Numbered from the stretch's first letter, positions 23,689-33,816 are shown. The stretch is DNA of 50,995 nt from Alphaproteobacteria bacterium (GCA_012103295.1 WLXB01000009.1:1-50995), one strand, 5' to 3'. The notes: generated from the sequence alone by a model not told the origin. Made by a program: numbers and translations.

Positions 23689-26166
23689 ATGGCCTACGGG
23701 TCTCACCTTACTTTGAAAAGCACAGCCGCTTCGCTCGGCGTCATCGGCGCGATGCTGGCCATGGATGCCGCACCGGCCTTCGCCCAACTCGCCGTTGAAG
23801 AAATCGTGGTTACCACACGTAAGCGGTCAGAAAGCCTCCAGGAAGTTCCGTTGGCGATTACTGCCTTTACGGCTGACACTTTGGAACGGAAAGGTCTAAG
23901 CAGCATCGAAGATGTGGCGCGGCTGACCGCTGGCGTTCAAGTCGACCAGGGCACCTTCCCACAGGATGTGCGGATCACTATTCGTGGTCTGGCTCCGTCT
24001 CGCGGTCGCACCAATGTCGCCTTACTGTTAGACGGCGTTGATGTCTCCAGTGAGTCCATTCAATCGGCCGGTGGGTCGCTGCTGGTCAACAACCGCTTGT
24101 TTGATCTTGAGCGGGTCGAAATTGTTAAGGGCCCGCAGAGTGCTCTGTATGGTCGCTCGGCCTTCGCCGGTGCCATCAACTACGTGACCAAGAAGCCGAC
24201 CAACGAATGGGAAGGCAAGTTCTCACTCAATGGCGGACAGCGCAATCAAGTTGAAGCGACTGTTGGTTTGTATGGTCCAGTTGTTGAAGACAAGTTTTTG
24301 ATCGGCGTTAATGCCTCAGTTTGGAATTTCGATGGCTTCCACGATAACTCCGTAACAGGCGCGGACCTTGCTGACAGCGATGGTTATGGCTTGGCTCTGT
24401 CCTCGATCTGGAACGCCAATGAAGATGTGTCGCTGACAACACGGATTGAATACACCGATGACCACCTTGGTCAGTCAGCGTTTGCCTTCGGTGGGCAAAA
24501 CACCCAGTTGCCGGTTCCGGCTTCAGCATTTGGCCCGATCTTTGATCCGGGTGTTGTTAGCCCCGCGGTTCCGTTTGTTGGCGTGTTTGCAGGTGTAGTG
24601 CCTGATGCCTCCGATTTGCCTGAAGCGACAATTTCTGAAGATCCGGCGACGGGTAAAGAATTCCGTGGCAGTGAGCGGGAAATTTTCCGCGTTGCCGCGA
24701 CCCTCGATTGGGACCTCGGTTTCGGCTCGTTCACTTCGGTAACACATTACGCGAGTGCCGACGTGAGCCAGGACTCAGAAAACAATCGTCAGGGAAGTTT
24801 CTTTGAAACAACGTCAGGGACGATGTTCAGCGTTGAAAGCGAAACCAAACTATTCAGTGAGGAGATTCGTTTACAGTCTAACGATGACGAGCGTCTGCGT
24901 TGGATGATTGGCGGTTTGTATTGGGAAGAAAAAGTTGATCAAGATTCACATAACTTAGCCTGTACCAATAATCAGCTGTTTCCGGGTATTCCCTTTCTCC
25001 CGTGCGGTATTTTCTTTGCGCAGCTAGACGGCACACCGCCTAATATGTGGGTGCGCGATACTGAACACTTGTCCGCCTTCGCGATGTTTGAGTATGACTT
25101 TACGGACCAATTAACGTTCCACGTTGAAGGCCGTTATACGGATGAAGATCAGTTCGTATCTGGTCCTACCGGTCCCCGCATCGTTGATGCATTTGGTGTT
25201 GCGGGCCCGCCAAATCCACTGCCAATGGCGTCCCCTAACATCGACGCGACATCGAGTGACAGCTTCTTTACGCCGCGGTTCTCTCTCGAGTATACGGCCA
25301 GTGATGACATGCTGTTCTACGGGTCTGTCGCGAAAGGTGCTAAGCCGGCTGGTATCAGCACCGTTGGAGCCGGGGCGGCAGGCTTCACTCCAGAAACATT
25401 CCGTTTCGATCGTGAAACTATGTGGGTCTATGAAGTTGGAACAAAAACTTCATGGGATGACGGCAAGGTGATTGCGAACGCTGCGGTCTATTACGAGGAC
25501 TTCTCGGGCAAGCAAACGGCGACCCAGTTTCTTGCGGACAACGGTCTGACAGGAACGCGGACGGTTAATGCCTCATCGGCCGAAGTTAAAGGCCTAGAGC
25601 TTGATCTAGCATGGGCTCCGGTCAATGGCTTGAACTTGACGGCCAGCTATTCTTACATCGATGCCACCTATAACGATTTCATCGTGAATGGCACCGGCGT
25701 TGCGACCATTGCTGCGGTTGGCAATTGTACGATTGTTCTACTGGGCACCAACAAGTCCTGTGCCCTCGACCGGACTGGCAACGAACTGGAAGACGTTGCT
25801 AAGCATTCGTTTGTCGGTGGTATATCCTATAGCCAACCGCTAACCGACGAGGTCAACTGGTTGATTGAAACCGATGTGCAGTATCAAGATGATCGTTTTG
25901 ATACGTCAGACAACATCCTGATCATGCCGAGCTACTGGATGGTTGATCTTCGCGCAGGTCTGGTGTCTGACAACTGGAGTATCGTCGCTTTCGCGAACAA
26001 TCTGTTCAACGACGATACAGTGAAGCAAGCCTTCAACACCACGGACTTCACGACCATCAACTTGGCGTTCTTCCCGCCACCAACCACTTTCATTCTAGAA
26101 AACGCATTGCAGGCTCAACTGCCCGACAAGCGTCAGATTGGTGTACGGACAACGTTCAACTTCTAG
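23689..26166 (+). CDS. TonB-dependent outer-membrane receptor
   Basis: 825 aa. The signal peptide ends near APAFAQ. TonB box EEIVVTTRKRSESLQEVP, plug domain (about 45-170, with VRITIRGLAPSRG and ERVEIVKGPQSALYGRSAFAGAINYVTKKP, the latter split here as ERVEIVKGPQSALYG and AGAINYVTKKP), and a 22-strand barrel ending in IGVRTTFNF with the terminal Phe needed for assembly. It is of the large proteobacterial group that takes up siderophores, vitamins, sugars or aromatic compounds; the substrate is not evident, and no FecI/FecR genes or cobalamin riboswitch were seen. GGGGAGG precedes the ATG. A strong terminator follows. Confidence 0.96.
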   Translation: MAYGSHLTLKSTAASLGVIGAMLAMDAAPAFAQLAVEEIVVTTRKRSESLQEVPLAITAFTADTLERKGLSSIEDVARLTAGVQVDQGTFPQDVRITIRGLAPSRGRTNVALLLDGVDVSSESIQSAGGSLLVNNRLFDLERVEIVKGPQSALYGRSAFAGAINYVTKKPTNEWEGKFSLNGGQRNQVEATVGLYGPVVEDKFLIGVNASVWNFDGFHDNSVTGADLADSDGYGLALSSIWNANEDVSLTTRIEYTDDHLGQSAFAFGGQNTQLPVPASAFGPIFDPGVVSPAVPFVGVFAGVVPDASDLPEATISEDPATGKEFRGSEREIFRVAATLDWDLGFGSFTSVTHYASADVSQDSENNRQGSFFETTSGTMFSVESETKLFSEEIRLQSNDDERLRWMIGGLYWEEKVDQDSHNLACTNNQLFPGIPFLPCGIFFAQLDGTPPNMWVRDTEHLSAFAMFEYDFTDQLTFHVEGRYTDEDQFVSGPTGPRIVDAFGVAGPPNPLPMASPNIDATSSDSFFTPRFSLEYTASDDMLFYGSVAKGAKPAGISTVGAGAAGFTPETFRFDRETMWVYEVGTKTSWDDGKVIANAAVYYEDFSGKQTATQFLADNGLTGTRTVNASSAEVKGLELDLAWAPVNGLNLTASYSYIDATYNDFIVNGTGVATIAAVGNCTIVLLGTNKSCALDRTGNELEDVAKHSFVGGISYSQPLTDEVNWLIETDVQYQDDRFDTSDNILIMPSYWMVDLRAGLVSDNWSIVAFANNLFNDDTVKQAFNTTDFTTINLAFFPPPTTFILENALQAQLPDKRQIGVRTTFNF

Positions 26167-26187
26167 AACGGTCTAAATTGAGATTGG

Positions 26188-26217
26188 AAAAGGGCGTCCT
26201 GCGGGGCGCCCTTTTTC
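26188..26217. terminator. Bidirectional rho-independent terminator
   Basis: AAAAGGGCGTCC-TGC-GGGGCGCCCTTTTT forms a GC-rich stem with A-run and T-run on its two sides. It lies between the convergent TonB-receptor and ParA genes and can serve both strands. Confidence 0.88.
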
Positions 26218-26218
26218 G

Positions 26219-26863
26219 TTAGCCGACGGCGTAGGCCCAGTCCTGGCTTTCGACAAACTGGATCAAGGGCATCCAGTCGGATTCAATAATGGATTTGTGC
26301 GCGCCTGGGCGATCAAAGACCGATAAGCCTTGGCTAGCCATTTCGCTGTACGCGCTGCGATCCGATAGGCGCGTCACGACCTGATGGCCGACATCGTCAA
26401 GGAATGCTTCTAAACGCCCAGCGGCTCTAGTGTTGGCGCGCATTCTATTGCCGACAATGGCTATCGGCTTGGTGCCCTTGCTGATCGGCTTCAAAGTTTC
26501 AACCTTTTGAAGGAACTCACCGGTTGTGGTTTCGTCGAAAATCGACGGGAGCACTGGCATCACAACCAAGTCTGCTGCTTTTAACAGCACATCGAAATGC
26601 TGTTTCGGGATTCCGGCGCCGACATCAATGACCAGACGATGCAATCCTTTGGTCATTTCGCCTTCATTCTTAAGCCAGTTCAGGCCTTCAATTTTGGCGG
26701 CATCCTGGGGCCGTAGTTTCAGCCACGTGAGTGAGCTTTTTTGCGGATCAACATCGGCGAGCGCCGTTTTCATTCCGCTATTTGCAAAAGCGGCGGCGAG
26801 ATTTGTGGCGAGGGTGGATTTGCCACAGCCGCCTTTAGGGTTCGCGACAAGAACAGAGAGCAT
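26219..26863 (-). CDS. ParA/MinD-type partition ATPase (orphan)
   Basis: 214 aa. Deviant Walker A VANPKGGCGKSTLATNL (residues 6-22) with the signature lysine, A' motif ADVDPQKSS and Walker B LVIDVGAG. These ATPases bind DNA or membranes as ATP dimers and position a cargo. No parB or parS-like site is adjacent, and the protein is short with no N-terminal HTH. It follows a CYTH-CHAD gene by 15 bp on the same strand, with AGGAT as ribosome-binding site, so the two are probably co-transcribed. The cargo is unknown; the neighbour suggests polyphosphate granules. Confidence 0.9.
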   Translation of the reverse strand: MLSVLVANPKGGCGKSTLATNLAAAFANSGMKTALADVDPQKSSLTWLKLRPQDAAKIEGLNWLKNEGEMTKGLHRLVIDVGAGIPKQHFDVLLKAADLVVMPVLPSIFDETTTGEFLQKVETLKPISKGTKPIAIVGNRMRANTRAAGRLEAFLDDVGHQVVTRLSDRSAYSEMASQGLSVFDRPGAHKSIIESDWMPLIQFVESQDWAYAVG

Positions 26864-26878
26864 CTATGCCAATCCTAT

Positions 26879-28486
26879 TCAGCGCGATGAGGTAGGCCAG
26901 AACGGCTTGCTCTTCGCAAAGCTTGTCCAAAGGGCCGTGACGTCAGCATTTGCTTCCTTGGCCGCATGGCTATGCCAGCCTAGCACCTTTCCCACGCCAG
27001 ACCGAATTGTGTCCGCGTCCTTTGTGCCCCGGCGGACCTGCTTTAAGAGGCTCTCAGTCAAAATCTCAGCTGTGGCAATATCGTTCGCGGTGCCCAACGC
27101 CGTTTGGAGGTGGCGCATGGCGGCGATGTATGGACGCGTCCGTTTCTCGGGATATAGAGCGGAAAAGAACTCAGACGCATACCGCACCTTCTTGAGGGCA
27201 ATGCGGACGGTATGGCGATCGGCTGAGTCCATGTCCGCAAAGTCTTTGCCGCGTTTCAAGATTTTGCGATGCCGTTTGGCCAAAAGTTTAGCCGAGGTCG
27301 GCCCAATTGGAGCGTCCAGTTTGCTTCGGGTCACAGTGTTGCGCCAGATCCGTTCTTCAATCCAGGACGAGAGATCAAGCATAGCCGTCGTATACCTGCG
27401 GGACGATAACGCGGAGCGCACCCTTCTATAGGCGGCTGTTCGGGCTTTTTTCGCGCTCCGTATTAGGGCTGTGAGATCTTTGTCGTCTGGTCTTCCTTGG
27501 ATGACCGCAGCCAGGACTTCGTTAATAAAGACATCAATGTCGCGTGCGTCGCCAAGGATGTCGATCAACCATCGCGCCTCAGCTTTAATGTGCTCAACCT
27601 CTGGCCCATATAGATACTTCCGGAACAATATAAGGGCCGAGAGAATGCGTCGGATCGCAACACGGGCCTGATGAACGCCTTCAATATCCTTGCCTGAAAC
27701 GGCGGCATTTCTATTCGCGAGCAATTGGTTGAGAGACAGGCGCAGAATATGAACCATGGCTTCTTCGACGGAGTGCCGCTTTTTTAGCGAGATTTTCTCA
27801 GCCATCGATGCTTGTGGGTGTGTCCCGTCTGTGAGGTCAAAACCACGGTTCACCTTGCTTCCCAGGCTGAGAATAGATGGAACCTGGCGTGAGATGCTTT
27901 TGGCCAAGTCCAGAAGTGCCGTGGTTGTCCCCTTAACCAATTCCAATTCGACTTCAGAAATTTGGTCGGTTTTCTTTCCTGAGACGATGCGGCCTTGATC
28001 GAAGGCTAATTCAACAGTCGCGCTGTCGCCCGGTACGCGTGTGTGCTGCATGAGAAGCGTGGTGCGTTTGACGTCGGTCTTGAACAGGGGGATGAGTTCT
28101 TCATGTCGAAGGGCACCCAAGCGCGCTTTGATTGCAGGGGCCTTAATTACGGTTAGATCAGGGGTTCTGCTTTCGATCGGTGTCGTCCACTCTGTGCGGG
28201 CGAACATACCTAACGCGCTGGAGCCTTCACTCTTAACTGTTTGGACCCGTTTACCGGCTTTTTGACGGACACGAAGCGTCAGGCCTTGCTGGCGCAGCCA
28301 ACGATCTTGAGTGTCATAGTAGGTTGAAACGATTCGGGCTGTTTTACGGCTGGTCCGATCAGCGCCGCTGGTTTTGCTCAGCCTTAATAGGAGCTTCGAC
28401 AAGCTTTTTGGGCTCATCGTGAGCTTGAGCTCAATCTCAAGCTCGCCGTCGTCTCCTGCATCCAGACGAGGGGACGTCATGTCCAT
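26879..28486 (-). CDS. CYTH and CHAD domain protein
   Basis: 535 aa from ATG 28486, with AGGGAC upstream; longer in-frame starts up to 28594 add a non-conserved stretch, and ATG 28480 is also possible. The N-terminal CYTH (triphosphate tunnel) domain carries the ExExK signature in LEIELKL and strand motifs YYDTQDRWLRQQGLTLRVR. The C-terminal CHAD domain is a histidine/arginine-rich helical repeat (EGVHQARVAIRRILSAL, LGDARDIDVFI, VRIALKKVRYASEFF). CYTH enzymes hydrolyse triphosphates, and CHAD domains bind polyphosphate granules. It is probably cytoplasmic and linked to polyphosphate metabolism or placement. Confidence 0.92.
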   Translation of the reverse strand: MDMTSPRLDAGDDGELEIELKLTMSPKSLSKLLLRLSKTSGADRTSRKTARIVSTYYDTQDRWLRQQGLTLRVRQKAGKRVQTVKSEGSSALGMFARTEWTTPIESRTPDLTVIKAPAIKARLGALRHEELIPLFKTDVKRTTLLMQHTRVPGDSATVELAFDQGRIVSGKKTDQISEVELELVKGTTTALLDLAKSISRQVPSILSLGSKVNRGFDLTDGTHPQASMAEKISLKKRHSVEEAMVHILRLSLNQLLANRNAAVSGKDIEGVHQARVAIRRILSALILFRKYLYGPEVEHIKAEARWLIDILGDARDIDVFINEVLAAVIQGRPDDKDLTALIRSAKKARTAAYRRVRSALSSRRYTTAMLDLSSWIEERIWRNTVTRSKLDAPIGPTSAKLLAKRHRKILKRGKDFADMDSADRHTVRIALKKVRYASEFFSALYPEKRTRPYIAAMRHLQTALGTANDIATAEILTESLLKQVRRGTKDADTIRSGVGKVLGWHSHAAKEANADVTALWTSFAKSKPFWPTSSR

Positions 28487-28633
28487 TTTTAGGTCCCTGA
28501 CCCTATTTTCCAATGCGGCTGACTGTTTTGATATCAGCATTGAACACCGGAGCAATTGATCAAGATTAAACACCACGCCTCTGCGATGCGGCAACTGCTT
28601 TCACAGTGTTTATATGGGGCAGAATCTCTGTGT

Positions 28634-28651
28634 TTATCCACACTATCCACA
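28634..28651 (+). promoter_or_regulatory. Tandem DnaA-box-like 9-mers upstream of ssb
   Basis: TTATCCACA (28634-28642), a perfect DnaA-box consensus, is directly followed by CTATCCACA (28643-28651), one base different. They lie about 100 bp before the ssb start. The second box overlaps the inverted repeat ACACT-ATCCAC-AGTGT. They may couple ssb transcription to DnaA; a replication origin is not indicated by anything else nearby. Confidence 0.45.
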
Positions 28652-28748
28652 GTGTCTTTTTTTAAAAAGGGTGAGGGGCTCCATAAAGCTTGCCTCAGAC
28701 AGCGCGCCGGGTATCGTGTGCGAAATCTTAGTTCAAAGGAGTTCGGCC

Positions 28749-29228
28749 ATGGCTGGCAGCGTCAATAAAGTCATTCTCATCGGTAATCTTGGTCGGGATC
28801 CTGAGGTTCGCTCGATGCAAAACGGCAACAAGGTCGCCAATCTAAGCATCGCAACATCGGACAGCTGGAAAGACAAAAACACCGGCGAACGTAAGGAAAA
28901 GACCGAGTGGCACCGTGTTGTTATCTTCGGCAATTTGGCTGATATCGCTGAGCGATACCTGAAAAAGGGGTCGAAGGTTTATGTCAGCGGCCAATTGCAA
29001 ACCCGCAAGTGGCAAGACCAGTCCGGCCAAGACAAATACACCACTGAGGTGGTTCTGCAGGGCTATGGCGGCGAACTCACCATGTTGGACGGCCGGGGTG
29101 ACTCCTCTGGCGGTGGCGGTGGTGGCGCCGGCTACGGCGCTTCTGAGCCCTCTGGTGGTGGCGATGGTGGCGGATGGGATGCTGGCCAGTCAGGCGGCGG
29201 CGATATGGACGACGAAATCCCGTTCTAA
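28749..29228 (+). CDS. ssb: Single-stranded DNA-binding protein
   Basis: 159 aa from ATG 28749, with AAGGAG about 8 nt upstream. An OB-fold (residues 1-110: [42 protein letters not shown], both conserved) is followed by a Gly-rich linker with [10 protein letters not shown] and the acidic tip MDDEIPF that recruits repair and replication proteins. It works in replication, recombination and repair. The spaced GTTC repeat at 28731-28744 has only 6 bp between halves and is not a canonical LexA box. Tandem DnaA-box-like sites lie upstream. Confidence 0.97.
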   Translation: MAGSVNKVILIGNLGRDPEVRSMQNGNKVANLSIATSDSWKDKNTGERKEKTEWHRVVIFGNLADIAERYLKKGSKVYVSGQLQTRKWQDQSGQDKYTTEVVLQGYGGELTMLDGRGDSSGGGGGGAGYGASEPSGGGDGGGWDAGQSGGGDMDDEIPF

Positions 29229-29630
29229 ATAGCCTGCTATTTATCAATATTATGCAAGGCGTTTGAGGTCGAGTCTGACGTCTCTTGCACGGCGGACCGA
29301 AGCCTCGAAATAGTGACGGCTCGAACGCGTCCTGTGGCCATTTATTATGTGGTTTTAGGGGGCGTCTAAGGGGTTGTCTTTGCTGCTGTTTTTTTGTTTT
29401 TGCGGTGCCGAAGAAGTGCCTCGAAAATAGTCGCACAAGGGGTGTCGACTCAGTTGGATTTCAGACCTGATCTCTGATACATTTTTGCGGTGAAATCTAA
29501 CCGTAACACCGTTTTTTGCCCAGACTCCGAAACCTCACATTTGGACATAAAAATCAATTGTGTGCAGTGCAACAAAAAGCGCCGGCGCACCTGGTCAAAA
29601 ATAGGCTGTTACTAATCTCCGAGTAGCATT
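29229..29630. other. 402-bp gene-free region between ssb and gyrA
   Basis: No convincing gene. It contains a T-rich stretch at about 29381-29402 without a strong preceding stem, and the gyrA leader. I could not fix a gyrA promoter: TTGGAC near 29542 lacks a good -10 partner. GyrA promoters are often supercoiling-sensitive, which would not be visible here. Confidence 0.5.
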
Positions 29631-32420
29631 TTGAGCGAACCCACCGAAGTCCCTCCTGCGTACGATATAGCAACCGTCACAATCGAAGACGAAATGAAGA
29701 AGTCCTACCTGGATTACGCTATGAGCGTGATCGTCAGCCGGGCTCTTCCTGACGTTAGAGACGGTCTCAAGCCGGTCCACCGCCGCATTCTCTATGCGAT
29801 GAAGGAAAGCGGCTACGAATATAACAAACCGTTCCGGAAATCGGCGCGTATCGTTGGTGACGTGATGGGTAAATATCACCCACACGGTGACCAGGCGATC
29901 TACGATGCGATGGTCCGGATGGCCCAGGACTTCTCGATGCGGCTGCCGTTGATCAACGGTCAGGGTAACTTTGGCTCAATGGACGGCGATCCGCCCGCGG
30001 CCATGCGTTACACGGAAGCCCGCCTGCAGAAAGCGGCCCATAGCCTGATCGATGATATCGACAAGGAAACCGTTGATTTTCAACCAAACTACGATGAATC
30101 CGTCCATGAGCCGGTGGTGTTGCCTGCCCGGTTCCCAAATCTGCTGGTTAACGGCGCTGGCGGCATCGCCGTTGGCATGGCCACGAATATCCCACCCCAT
30201 AACCTGGGTGAGGTGATTGACGCCTGCTGTGCCCTGATTGACGAGCCAGGGACCACTGATGAAGCGCTCATCGACATGGTTCCAGGACCTGATTTCCCGA
30301 CCGGCGGAATTATCCTCGGCCAAACGGGTGCACGGTCTGCTTACGCCACTGGGCGCGGGTCTGTTCTTATTCGCGGTCGGGCCGACATTGAAGACATGGG
30401 CAAGGACCGCGAGGCCATTGTCATCACTGAAGTGCCGTACCAGGTCAACAAGGCCTCTATGGTCGAAAAGATCGCTGAGCTGGTGCGTGATAAGCGGATA
30501 GAAGGCATTTCTGACCTGCGCGACGAGTCAGATCGCAATGGTGTGCGCGTCGTTGTTGAGATTAAGCGCGATGCGCAGGCCGATATTATCCTGAATCAGC
30601 TCTATCGGTTCACGCCGCTGCAGACCAGTTTTGGCTGCAATATGCTGGCCATTAACGCTGGTCGGCCCGAGCTCCTGAATCTCAGGCAAATTCTCTCAGC
30701 CTTTATTGCGTTCCGGGAAGAAGTTATTCGGCGTCGGACGGTCTACGAACTGGGGCAGGCGCGTGATCGCGCTCACACCTTGGTTGGCCTGGCCATTGCA
30801 GTTGCGAACCTCGATGAGGTTATTGCCCTGATCCGAGCGGCACCGGATGCGCAAACGGCTCGTGAAGGCTTGATGGGCCGGGCTTGGCCTGCTCTCGACG
30901 TTAAGCCGTTGATTGAAATTATTGATGAACCGGATCGCAAAGTCGTTGACGGCTCCTACACCCTTTCAGAGGCGCAAGCGAAAGCCATCCTGGATCTACG
31001 CCTCCATCGACTGACCGGTCTGGAGCGGGAAAAGATTCATAAAGAGCTCAAGGAACTCGGTGATCAGATCGTCGATTTCCTCGACATTCTGCGGTCCCGT
31101 GAGCGCTTGTACAACATCATGCGCGCTGAACTTGTTGAGATGCGGGAAGAGTACGCCACACCGCGACGGACAGAAATTACGCACAACGAGTTTGAGACCG
31201 ACATTGAAGACCTGATTCAGCGCGAAGACATGGTGTGTACGGTAACCAATGCCGGCTACATCAAGCGCGTGCCGCTGTCGACGTACCGTGCCCAACGCCG
31301 CGGCGGCAAGGGCAGGGCGGGTATGGCTACCAAGGACGAGGATTTCGTCACGTCGCTATACGTCGTCAACACCCATACGCCGTTGCTGTTCTTCTCCACT
31401 ACGGGAATGGTTTACACACTCAAAGTCTACAAGTTGCCGCTCGGCACGCCGCAATCGCGTGGCAAAGCGATGGTCAACCTGTTGCCGCTCAGTGAAGGCG
31501 AGACCATCTCGACAGTTATGCCGTTGCCAGAAGATGAAGACGCGTGGGCAGATCTCAATGTCATGTTTGCCACCACGTCAGGGAACGTTCGCCGTAACGC
31601 GTTGTCAGATTTCACCAACGTGATGCGTAACGGCAAGATCGCCATGAAACTGAATGAAGGTGACCGTTTGGTTGGCGTCGCGGTGTGTGACGACGGCAAT
31701 GATGTGTTGCTGTCGACTCAGGCGGGTAAAGCTATCCGTTTCCCCGTTGGCGACGTCCGCGTATTTGCCGGCCGCTCCTCCGTCGGTGTACGAGGCATTC
31801 GGCTGGGCAAAGACGACAGCGTTATTTCCATGACCATTTTGCATCATATGGAATTCGATACAGAGACCCGTGACTCGTACCTCAAACTTGCACGCAAACT
31901 ACGAGGTATGGACGAGGACGATGTCGAGGCTGCAGATGAGTCCGGAGAAGCGCCAGCAATTTCGGAAGAAGATTTTGCCCGTATGGCACAAGGCGAGGAA
32001 TTCATTCTCACCGTTACGCGCAGAGGCTACGGTAAGCGGACCTCTGCCTATGAGTACCGTATCACCAAGCGTGGCGGGCAGGGTGTGACGTCGATCGCGA
32101 CGAATAAGCGCAACGGCGACGTGGCGGCGGCTTTCCCCGTCGATGCTGATGATGAAGCCATGATGATTACGGATGCCGGTAAGGTCATTCGTATTCCAGT
32201 TGGTGATATCCGCATTGCCGGCCGAGCAACACAAGGTGTGACACTGTTCTCAACATCAGACGATGAAACAGTGATGTCTGTTGCGCATCTTAAGACCGAT
32301 GATGAGACCGAGGTCGAAGGAAACCCTGAAGAGGAAGCGGAGGGCGCACCAGCCGAAGACACCGATGCCGTCGTCGAATCCAGCGGCGGCGATGAAGACG
32401 GCGTAGCATCAGATGAGTGA
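29631..32420 (+). CDS. gyrA: DNA gyrase subunit A
   Basis: 929 aa type-II topoisomerase subunit. It starts at TTG 29631 ([15 protein letters not shown]). The catalytic tyrosine is Y127 in [10 protein letters not shown], and the GyrA box QRRGGKG is present in [14 protein letters not shown], so it is gyrase rather than topoisomerase IV. The quinolone-resistance region reads [13 protein letters not shown]: the position equal to E. coli Ser83 is Gln88, while Asp92 matches Asp87. Six-bladed C-terminal pinwheel repeats follow, then a Glu/Asp-rich tail. The stop overlaps coaD by 8 bp, so gyrA-coaD are co-translated. Confidence 0.97.
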   Translation: MSEPTEVPPAYDIATVTIEDEMKKSYLDYAMSVIVSRALPDVRDGLKPVHRRILYAMKESGYEYNKPFRKSARIVGDVMGKYHPHGDQAIYDAMVRMAQDFSMRLPLINGQGNFGSMDGDPPAAMRYTEARLQKAAHSLIDDIDKETVDFQPNYDESVHEPVVLPARFPNLLVNGAGGIAVGMATNIPPHNLGEVIDACCALIDEPGTTDEALIDMVPGPDFPTGGIILGQTGARSAYATGRGSVLIRGRADIEDMGKDREAIVITEVPYQVNKASMVEKIAELVRDKRIEGISDLRDESDRNGVRVVVEIKRDAQADIILNQLYRFTPLQTSFGCNMLAINAGRPELLNLRQILSAFIAFREEVIRRRTVYELGQARDRAHTLVGLAIAVANLDEVIALIRAAPDAQTAREGLMGRAWPALDVKPLIEIIDEPDRKVVDGSYTLSEAQAKAILDLRLHRLTGLEREKIHKELKELGDQIVDFLDILRSRERLYNIMRAELVEMREEYATPRRTEITHNEFETDIEDLIQREDMVCTVTNAGYIKRVPLSTYRAQRRGGKGRAGMATKDEDFVTSLYVVNTHTPLLFFSTTGMVYTLKVYKLPLGTPQSRGKAMVNLLPLSEGETISTVMPLPEDEDAWADLNVMFATTSGNVRRNALSDFTNVMRNGKIAMKLNEGDRLVGVAVCDDGNDVLLSTQAGKAIRFPVGDVRVFAGRSSVGVRGIRLGKDDSVISMTILHHMEFDTETRDSYLKLARKLRGMDEDDVEAADESGEAPAISEEDFARMAQGEEFILTVTRRGYGKRTSAYEYRITKRGGQGVTSIATNKRNGDVAAAFPVDADDEAMMITDAGKVIRIPVGDIRIAGRATQGVTLFSTSDDETVMSVAHLKTDDETEVEGNPEEEAEGAPAEDTDAVVESSGGDEDGVASDE

Positions 32421-32934
32421 CGACAAGGCACAGATGCTGATCGGCGTCTATCCAGGGACCTTTGACCCGACGACGAATGGGCACCTTGATATTATCAGTC
32501 GGGCGACAAAGGTCGTTGATAAGCTTGTGGTTGGCGTCGCGGCCAACGCAGGCAAGGGGCCTTTGTTTAACCTCGATGACCGCGTTTCGATGTGCCGCGA
32601 ACAAATTGCCGCTCTGCCCAGCGATGTCGTGAAAGTCCCGGTCGAAGTGGTGTCCTTCGACAAATTGCTTATGGAGTTTGTCACCGACATCGGGGGCCGG
32701 GTTATTATTCGCGGGCTGCGCGCGGTCTCCGACTTTGAATATGAATTTCAAATGGCAGGCATGAATGCGCGGTTGAACCCCGACGTTGAAACGACCTTCC
32801 TTATGGCCTCTGAACGGAACCAGTTTATTTCGTCTCGGTTCGTCAAGGAAATTGGGCAGTTTGGCGGTGACATCACCCACTTTGTGCCCAAAGCCATTGC
32901 AAAACGGGTGATGACGGCCTTGGCTGCCCGGTAA
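32413..32934 (+). CDS. coaD: Phosphopantetheine adenylyltransferase
   Basis: 173 aa, a little longer than the common 160 because of the N-terminus. It makes dephospho-CoA from phosphopantetheine and ATP. The nucleotidyltransferase motif [15 protein letters not shown] (with the TxGH-type histidine) and the C-terminal ISSRFVKEI are intact, and [15 protein letters not shown] is the conserved substrate loop. Its ATG lies inside the gyrA 3' end. Confidence 0.96.
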   Translation: MSDDKAQMLIGVYPGTFDPTTNGHLDIISRATKVVDKLVVGVAANAGKGPLFNLDDRVSMCREQIAALPSDVVKVPVEVVSFDKLLMEFVTDIGGRVIIRGLRAVSDFEYEFQMAGMNARLNPDVETTFLMASERNQFISSRFVKEIGQFGGDITHFVPKAIAKRVMTALAAR

Positions 32935-33037
32935 TCGCCACAATCAGACACATAATCCAGGCTTGAGCGTTTCCGCGTGATTGGGTAAACCGGCTGCGGA
33001 AGCCGAACGTCTTGAAGAAAAAGTTGGAGAATTTGGC

Positions 33038-33586
33038 ATGAAGACATTGGTTAATTGGGTGGCGGGGGCCCTAATCGCTATGACAGCAAGTGCAGCAGAT
33101 GCGCAGGATCTTGAGAATACGATCTACTTGGACCTGGAATATGGCCGTGTGGTCATTGAATTGCGTCCCGATATCGCACCCCAACATGTTGACCGATTCA
33201 AGGAGCTGGCGCGTCGCGGCTTCTATGATGGCTTGGTCTGGCACCGGGTGATTGAGGGCTTTATGGCCCAGACAGGCGATCCCGAAGGCGATGGCACCGG
33301 CGGCTCTGATCTGCCGAACCTGCCTGCTGAATTTAACGATGAAGATCAGGTCCGGGGCTCACTCTCCATGGCACGGGCGTCTGATATAAATTCTGCCAAC
33401 AGCCAGTTTTATGTCGTGCTCGATCACGCCCCGCACTTGAATGGGCAATACACCTATTTCGGTAAGGTCGTTGAAGGCATGGAATTCGTCGATCAAATCC
33501 GCAAAGGCAACCCCGCACGCAACGGGACTGTGACCTATCCAGATCGGATTGTTCAGATGCAGGTTGCGGCCGACGTTGACGAATAG
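33038..33586 (+). CDS. Exported cyclophilin-type peptidylprolyl isomerase
   Basis: 182 aa from ATG 33038, with GGAGA upstream. The signal peptide ends near SAADAQ, so it is periplasmic. The cyclophilin core is seen in HVDRFKELARRGFYDGLVWH, RVIEGFMAQTGDPEGDGTGG, NSANSQFYVVLDHAPHLNGQ and YFGKVVEGMEFVDQI. It helps prolyl-bond folding of exported proteins. It stands 103 bp after coaD, and a weak hairpin follows. Confidence 0.93.
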   Translation: MKTLVNWVAGALIAMTASAADAQDLENTIYLDLEYGRVVIELRPDIAPQHVDRFKELARRGFYDGLVWHRVIEGFMAQTGDPEGDGTGGSDLPNLPAEFNDEDQVRGSLSMARASDINSANSQFYVVLDHAPHLNGQYTYFGKVVEGMEFVDQIRKGNPARNGTVTYPDRIVQMQVAADVDE

Positions 33587-33593
33587 GTTAGAC

Positions 33594-33613
33594 CGCCCCC
33601 AAAAGGGCGATTT
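33594..33613 (+). terminator. Weak terminator-like hairpin after the cyclophilin gene
   Basis: CGCCC-CCAAAA-GGGCG followed by ATTT: a 5-bp GC stem with only three T. It separates the cyclophilin gene from tRNA-Lys. Confidence 0.4.
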
Positions 33614-33690
33614 GTAACGCTTGACCGGCCCGAGGGCGCTAACTATGGTGCGCCGCACTCGGGGCCGGACTATGCGGACTTCGCGAGTTA

Positions 33691-33766
33691 GAGCCCATAG
33701 CTCAGGTGGTAGAGCAGCTGACTTTTAATCAGCGGGTCGCAGGTTCGAGTCCTGCTGGGCTCACCA
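33691..33766 (+). tRNA. tRNA-Lys (anticodon TTT)
   Basis: 76 nt including an encoded CCA. The acceptor stem GAGCCCA/TGGGCTC pairs fully, the D-arm has GCTCAGGTGGTAGAGC, the anticodon stem CTGA/TCAG holds loop CTTTTAA with TTT at 33724-33726, and the T-arm is GCAGGTTCGAGTCCTGC. It reads AAA and AAG. Confidence 0.97.
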
Positions 33767-33816
33767 AATTCCTCACATAGACCGCAAAGCGACCAGTGAG
33801 CCAACTGGCAGGAACG

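Noticed and set aside
26219-26863. Plasmid or integrated-element partition locus
   Set aside because: No parB, parS-like repeats, replication or mobilisation genes nearby, and the surrounding genes are chromosomal housekeeping genes.
28634-28651. Chromosomal replication origin at the DnaA boxes
   Set aside because: Only two boxes, no AT-rich unwinding element, no dnaA, hemE or parAB neighbours.
28731-28744. GTTC-AAAGGA-GTTC upstream of ssb as LexA box
   Set aside because: The spacer is 6 bases, not 7, and the repeat overlaps the ribosome-binding site; the alphaproteobacterial box needs N7.
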